IMG/VR virus record: IMGVR_UViG_3300027782_000426
Span: 1 to 21,326 of that record
Origin: a virus
Strand: one strand, 5' to 3'
Length of the DNA stretch: 21,326 nt
A program made the translations under genes and the position numbers. Below the pieces are notes generated by a model. It had not been told where the DNA came from and made no database searches. It was given only the letters and a program-made list of their open reading frames with translations. Within the stretch, counting starts at the first letter, position 1; every line of letters starts with the position of its first letter. Shown here in pieces: positions 15,601 to 21,326 of this stretch.

Positions 15601-18271
15601 GAAGTTTGGTGACTTTACTAGAAAAGGTGGACCATCAGACCTTAAGTTTAAAGATAGTTCATATCAGTCTTACTTAAATCAAAGTGCAATGGAGCAAGCT
15701 TCTGTTAATCCATTCTTTAACTTAGATAACTTAGGATTACCTCCTATGCCAACTAATGAAAAAGAATTGTCAGATGCTGCATTTATTTCAGCTAATGCTA
15801 AGATGATTGATAACATTAGGGGTATTAAACTATACCAAATAGCTTTAAATGAAGGCTTAACTCCTGAAATGCAAAACAATATTAGATTGCATTTAGAAGG
15901 TATTAATAAGTTTTCTGATGAACTTAAAGCTAGTGTAATTGATATTGATGCTACTCTTCAAGGTTTAAAAGATGCTATTGATAGTTTAAAAACCCAAGCT
16001 AAAGGTATATATGAAGCTAATGACTTTCAATTTGGTACTCCTAAACGTAATAAATACGAAGAGATTTTAGAAAAGAAATCTAAAAAAGAAACTCTTACTC
16101 AGGAAGAAAAAGACTTCTATGATAATATTGTTACTACAATTAATAAACCATATAGAGATTTAAGAGAGAAATGGGAAGAGCTTGAACTAGAATTACCTGA
16201 AAAACAAGCTGTATTAAAAGCTGAACGTGATAAACTTAATAAACAAATTGAAACTCCTACACCTCTTTCACCTGAAGAACAAGTAATATTTAATAAGTAT
16301 TACCAACCTTTAATTAGTGAACTTACTAAAGCATATGAATACCTTAAAGACATTAACCCTGAGCTTGCTAATCAATTAGGTGAGATGAGAGATGGTAAAT
16401 TCTTTTTTAATAGAATGATGAACCCATTAACTCGTGAACAAATTAAAGTTATGCAAGAGAATGGTACTATAGAAAACCCTAACTTCTTTGGTAAAGTTAA
16501 GAATACATTTGCAGAACTAGGTGGTAAACTAGAAGGAGGCTTTGACCCTGATTTAGGTAAACTATCTAGTGCTTCTAAGACTCGTGCATTCTGGGTTATT
16601 AAAGAACGTAATGGAGATAGATCTGTAATTCAAATAGCTAAAGACGGTAAGATATTTAAATGGGAAAATCAAAAAGCTAAGTTACTAGGTAGAATGCCAG
16701 AACGTGAACAAATGTTAAAAGAAGGTGATACATTCTTTGGTGGTAAATTAGCTCAAGGTTCTATTAAAGAAATTGAAGAACATGCACCTGTAACCTATAA
16801 TAGAAACTCATTTGCAGTGTTAATTCAAAAGATGAATGAAGCTCGTGAGGAAGTACGTCAAGATGCTTTCCTTAAAGAACTTATGGCATCTCCTATGATG
16901 AAAGACATTGCTTTACCTACTCATGTAGATGGTAAACTACAAGAAGTACCTGAAGGTTACATGGTACCTAAGAATGTACAGAAGTATCCAGCATTGGCTG
17001 GTTACATGTTTCCTACTCGTGTAGCTCATGTTATTAATGACTTTGCTAGAGTATGGGATCCTACAGTATTAACTAATCTAACTAACATCATTGTTAAAAA
17101 CATGATGATTAACCCTATAGCCCACATGTTAAACGAAGCATTCCACTTGTACAATGCCCGTGGTTTATCTGGTTGGGTAACTCCTGGTGGTATTGCAAGA
17201 TTCCAAAAAACAGGTAGAGAAGCTATTAATGATGTAATTAATTTAACAGACTTCTATGAAGAAACAATTAGACTTGGTGGTTCTTTACTAGCACCTGGTA
17301 CTAGAGCATCTGCTTTCCAAGAAGCATTGTTTGGTAAAGGTTTAAATGAATTCTCTAAGACTGGTGAGTTTAAAGAACTAGCTAATGATATGGGTGTATC
17401 TCTTAAACAACTATACAATAACATATCTAAACAGTCTAACAGAGCTATGTGGATTACTCGTGATATTATGTATATGCAATATCTTAGAGAGATTATGGCT
17501 ACTAAAGGAGTATCTCATGCTGAAGCTATTGTTTATGCAGAGAAACACATGCCTAACTATAGACTTCCATCAATAGTAGGTGAAAAGGTTGTTGGTGAAA
17601 ACATAGGTAGAGGTTTAAGTTACGTCATGCAAAACCCTAACATCTCAGTGTTTAGTCGATACCACTATGGTATGGTTAAATCCCTAGTCAACATGGTACG
17701 TGAGGTTGGTGCTATTAGAAAAGGTGCTGAGGGTGTAAAAGAATTTAAACAAGGTATGGACTCTGCTGCAGCTGTGGCTGTAGCTCTAGCAGTTGTGTAC
17801 CCATTAATGGACATGATGGCTAAATCAATAACTGATAATGACAAGGCTAAGTATAGACGTGCTGGTCCTTACCATTTAATACATGCTATGGAAGATGTAG
17901 TAGCAGGTGCTAAGTCCCCTGCCGCAGCTATGAACTCTGTATTTACATGGAACCCAGCATTAAGTGGTTTAGTACAACTTGGTATGAATACTAACTGGTA
18001 CAATGGTCAATCTATTTATAACCCACAAAGTGATCCTTTAACTTTAGCTTCTGACATAGCTCGTTATACTGGTATGCAATTACCAATGGCTAGCCAAGCA
18101 TTACGTGCTGAGTCTGATAAATCAGGTGAAGGTTATAGTGCAATGGCTGCTCGCCAAATTGATATTGAATCTCCAACAGCTGCTCAATATGTTTCTACTG
18201 AGAAACGTAAACGTGAGGCAGCTAAAGATTCACTTAGACGTAGACTTGAAAGACAATTAAGAGGTTTCTAA
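12647..18271 (+). CDS. Giant ejection protein: GH24 lysozyme plus HExxH metallopeptidase-like module
   Basis: The 1874-residue protein starts at ATG 12647 directly after the previous TAG with no ribosome binding site. Residues about 22-155 are a T4-type (GH24) muramidase: IKERESF with E32, YKDGDHYSIGYGT with D41 and S46/T51, spaced like E11, D20 and T26 of T4 lysozyme. A Pro/Gln/Thr linker follows, then a 38-residue repeat at 272 and 310. Hydrophobic stretches lie at about 381-480. Coiled coils fall near 698-758 and 1168-1211. Residues 867-871 are HEVLH, with E918 or E922 (KEMISEAF) as candidate third ligand, in a context like the metallopeptidase domain of phage polyvalent proteins. The C-terminal part (about 1450-1874) includes FSRYHYGMVKS, a membrane helix near 1706-1725 and a basic tail. 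It probably is ejected into the cell envelope to form a channel, analogous to T7 gp16. Confidence 0.75.
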   Translation: MATKAKLDESPFLSEGEAFTKDKLLEFIKERESFSAKAYKDGDHYSIGYGTKASGPDETISKKVAEQRLLQDIDTREKFIRNFAKVKGYDWNDSQINSLVDFHYNTGQKNFLALTDNGKRSDDEIAAKLPEYNKVNGEFNQGIQNRRFQNQLAFTTPTETNSLQNFAGAPQEQPPQATTSVAPIKTTPQPEATPVASNQSTFVNTPPIQVAANTNPNITSDVPAPIVDTTSNPEVPQSMGQKFGYDANKFKFNQPQQAAPAPTGESPLDKDFNGNVYKAFVKNNDKKLAQSYFDNISTFASKGTLPPKEFNGEVYKNLMAYGEKDLAQKYYNSMSSIYAQQSQSQPQGAPTTETPPAEPVKEQGLLKSMGQSVLKETIPTGAGWAVGELLAGALAPETGGASLLAVPTARLLVPKLINFASKIAGFTAGHAGANAIQSNLLPETINKAIEEGEIQHPNATMVGGMIPFGLYAGFGLSKAASKEISSAWEAYTKNGDISKLKSLKTWSEPLVQAGFGAGIEGVSQAIHGEFDPSRILISGMMMPLVSGDETRLGKALSFKNVKLKPKESADEIINKISKSEFFVPKQVDDIPIINLDKETKGEYATRHNITEAEVDAHKVNENSVRIKDINNVPTMEVDNASVIKEFANKDWTKLYNLPENTFKDFQSYLDFKIQRTKIEHQEPQSAFEYMNKESFAAAEQESFTRRQEHYNKVSDLQSEIDGLKTLRQTETDPKESADLLKQISAKEVELKTLKENEPPAAQISSKEVLTSEDTHNVLTGAKTIGEALDRLVEGNLGSPIEKALFKLLRSNKYISEIPLVLNPTKEIMDKEGYLIPGFYNRKKISEGLFDEGSLHLNKHADLHTFGHEVLHSATLNAMDKDPAFAKQMDDFFEKLKATASKDELWENNGWYGLADAKEMISEAFSNPKFQQWMSDRPPLLETKAPSAWQEFKDIIKEYLGNGKENTQTALDQLIDLTHQNLSRDQKFGDFTRKGGPSDLKFKDSSYQSYLNQSAMEQASVNPFFNLDNLGLPPMPTNEKELSDAAFISANAKMIDNIRGIKLYQIALNEGLTPEMQNNIRLHLEGINKFSDELKASVIDIDATLQGLKDAIDSLKTQAKGIYEANDFQFGTPKRNKYEEILEKKSKKETLTQEEKDFYDNIVTTINKPYRDLREKWEELELELPEKQAVLKAERDKLNKQIETPTPLSPEEQVIFNKYYQPLISELTKAYEYLKDINPELANQLGEMRDGKFFFNRMMNPLTREQIKVMQENGTIENPNFFGKVKNTFAELGGKLEGGFDPDLGKLSSASKTRAFWVIKERNGDRSVIQIAKDGKIFKWENQKAKLLGRMPEREQMLKEGDTFFGGKLAQGSIKEIEEHAPVTYNRNSFAVLIQKMNEAREEVRQDAFLKELMASPMMKDIALPTHVDGKLQEVPEGYMVPKNVQKYPALAGYMFPTRVAHVINDFARVWDPTVLTNLTNIIVKNMMINPIAHMLNEAFHLYNARGLSGWVTPGGIARFQKTGREAINDVINLTDFYEETIRLGGSLLAPGTRASAFQEALFGKGLNEFSKTGEFKELANDMGVSLKQLYNNISKQSNRAMWITRDIMYMQYLREIMATKGVSHAEAIVYAEKHMPNYRLPSIVGEKVVGENIGRGLSYVMQNPNISVFSRYHYGMVKSLVNMVREVGAIRKGAEGVKEFKQGMDSAAAVAVALAVVYPLMDMMAKSITDNDKAKYRRAGPYHLIHAMEDVVAGAKSPAAAMNSVFTWNPALSGLVQLGMNTNWYNGQSIYNPQSDPLTLASDIARYTGMQLPMASQALRAESDKSGEGYSAMAARQIDIESPTAAQYVSTEKRKREAAKDSLRRRLERQLRGF
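13460..13687 (+). repeat. Tandem 38-residue repeat in the giant protein
   Basis: Residues 272-309 and 310-347 are diverged copies: FNGNVYKAFVKNNDKKLAQSYFDN and FNGEVYKNLMAYGEKDLAQKYYNS, separated by 38 residues. They resemble small helical hairpins after the lysozyme linker, possibly a binding element or spacer. The second copy degrades into a Gln/Ser-rich linker. Confidence 0.75.
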
Positions 18272-18717
18272 TGGCACAAGGATTAGCACCAATACCCAAT
18301 CAACCTATAGGAAACACTCATGAGTGGAGAGAGTGGTTCTTTAACCTATGGGAAAGTTTAGGTGGAGCTCAAGGACAAATCTTTTATACAGGTTTAAACT
18401 TTACAGGGTCTAACTTAACTAGTATCCAAACAAGAGCTCATAATACTTTACAAGGTTTACAAGGTGGTAATGTAGGAGGTACTGAGTATTACCATTTAGA
18501 TGCTACTCAATATTCTACTTTAACATCATTGTCATTACCTTTATCTATTGCTAATGGTGGAACTGCTGCTACTACGGCAGCAACAGCTAGAACTAATTTA
18601 GGATTAGGAAGTGGTTTATCTGTAATTATTACTACAGCTAAGTTAACACCAACAGGTGCTAATGGTAGTATGACATTTACTAATGGTATATTAACTGCAC
18701 AAACACAGGCTACATAA
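18271..18717 (+). CDS. Small fibre/spike-like protein
   Basis: The 148-residue protein begins with a conserved-looking segment (PIPNQPIGNTHEWREWFFNLWESLG), then TRAHNTLQGLQGGNVGGTEYYHLDATQYSTLTSL, which is the common phage pattern HxxLxGLQGG...YYHLxxxQY found in tail-fibre proteins. It next has LSIANGGTAATTAATARTNLGLG, the same shaft motif type as the adhesin at 3947, and ends in a small beta domain. There is no C-terminal receptor domain of any size, so it may be a short fibre, an attachment base or a truncated remnant. Start ATG overlaps the stop of the giant gene (TAATG), with AAGAGG upstream. The stop overlaps the next ATG. Confidence 0.65.
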   Translation: MAQGLAPIPNQPIGNTHEWREWFFNLWESLGGAQGQIFYTGLNFTGSNLTSIQTRAHNTLQGLQGGNVGGTEYYHLDATQYSTLTSLSLPLSIANGGTAATTAATARTNLGLGSGLSVIITTAKLTPTGANGSMTFTNGILTAQTQAT

Positions 18718-19109
18718 TGAGATTATCAATTAAAAGATTTGAATTTGCTAAAACCTACACTGTAGGTAAACTATATGTTAATGGTACGTTTTATTGTTAC
18801 ACTTTAGAAGACACAGTTAGACCTAAAGGGGAAAAGATAAATGGACAAACAGCTATTCCTACTGGCACTTATTCTGTCATTATTGATGTTTCTAATCGTT
18901 TTAAGCGCAGACTACCTCATGTATTAAATGTCCCTGGATTTGAGGGTGTGCGTATCCACACAGGAAACTCTAGTGCGGACACTGAAGGGTGTATACTATT
19001 GGGTACTACATGGGCAGGAAAAGATTTTATTGGTAATTCTAAGATTGCTTTTGATCCATTGTTTGATAAAATGGAATTAGAAAAAACTATAGAACTTATA
19101 ATAGAATAA
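18717..19109 (+). CDS. DUF5675-type protein with L,D-transpeptidase-like motif
   Basis: The 130-residue protein has the pattern of DUF5675: RFEFAKTYTVGKLYVNGTFYCYTLED, AIPTGTYSV, then GFEGVRIHTGNSSADTEGCILLG with H81 and C92, and a C-terminal helix. His...Cys within a Gly-Cys-Ile context resembles the YkuD-type HxG...SxGCI catalytic arrangement, so it may be an amidase/peptidase-like or transpeptidase-like cell-wall protein; this is by analogy only. It is the last + strand gene before the convergence point and is separate from the holin genes, so it is a candidate wall-active enzyme. ATG 18717 overlaps the upstream stop. Confidence 0.65.
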   Translation: MRLSIKRFEFAKTYTVGKLYVNGTFYCYTLEDTVRPKGEKINGQTAIPTGTYSVIIDVSNRFKRRLPHVLNVPGFEGVRIHTGNSSADTEGCILLGTTWAGKDFIGNSKIAFDPLFDKMELEKTIELIIE

Positions 19110-19133
19110 AAAAAGGGGAGCGTTGCACTCCCC
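19108..19133 (-). terminator. Rho-independent terminator of the - strand unit
   Basis: On the - strand, GGGGAG (19133-19128) pairs with CTCCCC (19120-19115) across a 7-base loop, followed by seven U (19114-19108). It lies just after the last - strand ORF. Read on the + strand the stem has an A-tract before it and no U-tract after it, so + strand transcription may not stop there efficiently. Confidence 0.75.
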
Positions 19134-19142
19134 CTACTACAA

Positions 19143-19289
19143 TTAGCCCTTCAGAAAGGCTAGTACTTCATCAAAGGTTGCAAAGATTGCAATCTTGTTA
19201 TCCTGTGTTTTGGTCAGAACATCAAGTTTTGTTGCATTGACAATGTAACCATTTGATACTTTATTTACTTGCACGCCATCATAATTCAT
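19143..19289 (-). CDS. 48-residue small protein, unknown
   Basis: The - strand frame starts at 19289 behind AAGGAG (19300-19295), a strong ribosome binding site that overlaps the stop of the ORF upstream (TAAGGAG). The 48-residue product (MNYDGVQVNKVSNGYIVNA, then TQDNKIAIFATFDEVLAFLKG) reads as two or three strands plus a helix. Its C-terminal IFATFDEVLAFL resembles small phage proteins whose last helix follows NGYIV; function unknown. It is translated after the reductase and its neighbour, and the - strand terminator follows 9 bases later. Confidence 0.65.
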   Translation of the reverse strand: MNYDGVQVNKVSNGYIVNATKLDVLTKTQDNKIAIFATFDEVLAFLKG

Positions 19290-19298
19290 ACTATCTCC

Positions 19299-19442
19299 TT
19301 ATGTTAATGTAATTACTACTCTAAATATGAGAAGTTCTAATACTAAATAAGAACCATCGTCGTCTAACTCTGGTATATATTTAGTATCAACTAACTCAAA
19401 ACCAAGTGATACACCGCATATAGGTTTAATTGATACTTCCAT
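19299..19442 (-). CDS. 47-residue small protein, unknown
   Basis: The ATG at 19442 overlaps the TAA of the reductase (TAATG), a coupled junction. The product is MEVSIKPICGVSLGFELVDT, a Pro/Glu/Asp loop (YIPELDDDGSY), then a hydrophobic strand or helix (LVLELLIFRVVITLT) reaching the C-terminus. It could insert in a membrane or be a small beta protein. I recall similar phage proteins beginning with a GxSxGFE motif and ending in a hydrophobic strand, with no known function. The two tiny ORFs and the reductase make one transcript ending at 19108. Confidence 0.6.
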   Translation of the reverse strand: MEVSIKPICGVSLGFELVDTKYIPELDDDGSYLVLELLIFRVVITLT

Positions 19443-21319
19443 TATGCTATCTCACAACTTCCACCAGTACACGCTAGTGTCTGGGACCCTTCGGTATTAT
19501 CATCCTTTTCAATAAGATCTTCCCAGTTAATATCACTAGGCATCTTGGATGCTAATTCTTTGTACTGCTCTTCTGTAATATCTTCATATGGTGCTTGTTG
19601 ATACGTATGATTTGAATGGGGTAAGAAGCTAATACCACTAACCTCATCAAAGTATTTCCATACCCATGCACCTACTTCAGGCCATTCATTATCTGTTACT
19701 GTAATAGTTACAGAAGGTTTGTGTTCACACCAATGACGTTGATAGATTAACCATAAGTTAAGTTGTTCTATAGCAGTCATATCATTACGAGTTATAGCAC
19801 CCTTAGGGGCTTTTATCGGAAAGCTGAACACAGCTGTCGAGTCAGGGCGAAACACTTCGTCTTCCACTGGGAAACCTTTTTCCTTGAGGAACGAGTATAC
19901 AGGATCCTTTTTATCAATACGTACCCTTCGTATGTAATGAGCATTGTGTCTAGCATGAATGCCACTAGCACTATCAACCAACTGGGATACGGTACCTGAG
20001 GGTTTAACACAAGTGATAGAAGCAGAAGGAGGTATACCAAGTTCCTTAGAAAGTTGTTTGTTTGTCTCTCTCGCAGCATCACGTAATTCCTCTAATAATA
20101 ATGGATCAGGATTGCTAGTTACTTTACAATCCATGATACCTGTTAATGACACTCCTAGTAAACGTTCTTCTTCAGTATTCTTTTTCCATTCTTCAGATAA
20201 GAATTGAAAGTCTATGAGTGTAGACTGTATAGTACCTAAGATTGTAGCTAATTTAACTTTTCTAAGTAAGGAATCTCTGGTATCTTTTTCCCGTACAACC
20301 ACTTCCGTAAGATTGCAGAACTGTTTATCACGGAGGATAATTTCTGAACATGGATTGGTTCCGTAGCTGAGAGTTGGATCTCGTCGTCCCCATCTTGCTG
20401 CTTGATTTTGAGAAGCAACTCTATTAAATACTCCTCGTTCACCTGATTTGGACTTAACCAAACTGACCCACTCTTCCATGAAAGTTTCACTATCGGGTTT
20501 CTCAGTATACGCAACTGAATTGTTGGCAAGACCTCTGTACGGATAATCATTATACCATGCTCCTGTTTTAGCATCACGCATTCTTTTGTCTGTTAAATTA
20601 CTTAAAGAGATAAGAGCTGATCTTCTTACACCTCCTACTACAACAATCTCACCTATCATACATAAGATGTCATGTACTTCTAAACTATTAAGTTTTCTTC
20701 CTGCAGATCCTTTGCAAGTATCCACCGTGAACTTGAACAACTTTCGCAATGGGTCAGGCCCACTAGCTCTCCCTCCAAATGTTTTAAGTCTGGATCCAGC
20801 TGGTCTAACTTTGCTATAGTCAACTTTAGGGATGTCACCTTCCCACAATGAGGACAAGAGCTTTTTAAAGGCTTTAGCCCACCCAAGCTTTGAGTCTCCA
20901 ACTGATATGACATCATCAACCTCCTTAAAAGTACTAGGTAGTGGTGGTAACTTATCAATCTCTTGACGTTCACATGAGAACCCTACACCAGTGCCATTCA
21001 TTAAAATGTAAAGAGCTTCAGAGAATGCTCTTTTGTTATTGATAGCAAGGTAAGAACAGTTATAAGCTGATATATTATCTCGGTCACATGCCTCACCTGC
21101 GGTCATTAATAAACGCATAGAAGGCATAACTTCTAGGTCTACAATAGATTGTTTTAAATCATCCCATGGTATAGACTTAGCAGTAGTTTTAATCTTTAAA
21201 TAAGACACAAGTCTATCAACAGTTTCTTCCCAAGACTCTCGTCTTTGTTCAGCCTCAATGTATCTAGCATATCGAGACTTATGTATAAACTTACTATAGT
21301 TCGTCAGTTTCGTAGTCAT
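19442..21319 (-). CDS. nrdJ: Adenosylcobalamin-dependent (class II, monomeric) ribonucleotide reductase
   Basis: The 625-residue protein reduces ribonucleotides to deoxyribonucleotides for phage DNA synthesis using coenzyme B12. It has the full catalytic set: C88 (AYNCSY), the finger-loop N322, C324 and E326 (NPCSE), C335 (FCNL), and the C-terminal redox pair C617 and C622 (ACTGGSCEIA). These correspond to C119, N406, C408, E410, C419 and C731/C736 of the Lactobacillus leichmannii enzyme. ASITCVKPSGT and SASGIHARH are also family blocks. Compared with the 739-residue L. leichmannii enzyme it is shorter in the N-terminus, between the first Cys and the finger loop, and in the C-terminal half, as in many phage versions. 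The start is ATG 21319, seven bases from the edge, so its ribosome binding site and neighbour lie outside. Confidence 0.92.
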   Translation of the reverse strand: MTTKLTNYSKFIHKSRYARYIEAEQRRESWEETVDRLVSYLKIKTTAKSIPWDDLKQSIVDLEVMPSMRLLMTAGEACDRDNISAYNCSYLAINNKRAFSEALYILMNGTGVGFSCERQEIDKLPPLPSTFKEVDDVISVGDSKLGWAKAFKKLLSSLWEGDIPKVDYSKVRPAGSRLKTFGGRASGPDPLRKLFKFTVDTCKGSAGRKLNSLEVHDILCMIGEIVVVGGVRRSALISLSNLTDKRMRDAKTGAWYNDYPYRGLANNSVAYTEKPDSETFMEEWVSLVKSKSGERGVFNRVASQNQAARWGRRDPTLSYGTNPCSEIILRDKQFCNLTEVVVREKDTRDSLLRKVKLATILGTIQSTLIDFQFLSEEWKKNTEEERLLGVSLTGIMDCKVTSNPDPLLLEELRDAARETNKQLSKELGIPPSASITCVKPSGTVSQLVDSASGIHARHNAHYIRRVRIDKKDPVYSFLKEKGFPVEDEVFRPDSTAVFSFPIKAPKGAITRNDMTAIEQLNLWLIYQRHWCEHKPSVTITVTDNEWPEVGAWVWKYFDEVSGISFLPHSNHTYQQAPYEDITEEQYKELASKMPSDINWEDLIEKDDNTEGSQTLACTGGSCEIA

Positions 21320-21326
21320 CGTTAAT

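Noticed and set aside
15180-17576. Shorter frames inside the giant gene on both strands.
   Set aside because: They are in other frames of a continuous coding sequence with biased amino acids; no ribosome binding sites were seen.
19110-19442. Apparent gene-free gap between the DUF5675 gene and the reductase.
   Set aside because: It is filled on the - strand by the terminator and two small coupled ORFs, so it is not empty.
19763-20973. Several frames of 77-109 residues on both strands within the reductase.
   Set aside because: They overlap a protein with intact active-site motifs throughout, and none has recognisable domains or starts.
1-21326. tRNA genes, CRISPR arrays, insertion sequences, integrase or attachment sites.
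   Set aside because: No cloverleaf-like sequence, regularly spaced repeat array, transposase or integrase motif was seen by eye; a tRNAscan or repeat search was not possible.

Overview
The window is part of an AT-rich genome of a tailed bacteriophage, most likely short-tailed (podovirus-like). It contains the 3' end of a probable major capsid gene, a long block of co-directional tail, adhesin, lysis-type and DNA-ejection genes on the + strand, and a convergent - strand block headed by a monomeric, B12-dependent (class II) ribonucleotide reductase. P22 gp4-like and gp10-like tail accessory proteins plus a giant lysozyme-bearing ejection protein are the best evidence for a short tail. The host cannot be named. 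AT-rich coding sequence, AGGAG-type ribosome binding sites and a class II reductase would suit an AT-rich aquatic bacterium, but that is inference.

Layout, left to right. (1) 1-161: C-terminus of the probable major capsid protein, then a terminator-like hairpin, a 19-codon ORF and two mutually exclusive hairpins. (2) 358-3942: small head, neck or fibre-type proteins: a lectin-like beta-sandwich protein, a conserved virion-type protein, a Dps-like four-helix protein (DUF5856-like) with ferroxidase-like residues, a 51-residue ORF, a beta-rich virion protein, a strikingly basic 19-20-residue repeat protein, an Ig-like protein and a zinc-ribbon protein. (3) 3947-6499: tail fibre/adhesin with a glycine-rich tip, followed by three short coupled genes including a cupin; codon use here looks different from the neighbours. 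(4) 6499-7378: a 3TM-type holin candidate, a SprT-like zinc metallopeptidase and a 59-residue membrane protein, all overlapping by a few bases. (5) 7380-10030: gp4-like and gp10-like tail accessory proteins, each carrying an inserted copy of the same beta-rich module. (6) 10034-18271: GNAT-like protein, two ejection-type proteins, and a 1874-residue protein joining a GH24 lysozyme, an HExxH metallopeptidase-like module and membrane/polyvalent-type C-terminal regions. (7) 18271-19109: small fibre-like protein and a DUF5675-type protein with an L,D-transpeptidase-like His/Cys motif. (8) 19442-21319, 19299-19442 and 19143-19289, all - strand: ribonucleotide reductase and two tiny coupled ORFs, ending at a U-tract terminator at the convergence point.

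The + strand genes read as one late module: build the tail, attach to the cell, open the envelope, deliver DNA, and finally lyse the host. The - strand reductase supplies deoxynucleotides for replication and marks the edge of the metabolic module. The least ordinary items are the giant two-enzyme ejection protein, the basic repeat protein, the Dps-like gene in a virion operon, and the module shared by two adjacent tail proteins.
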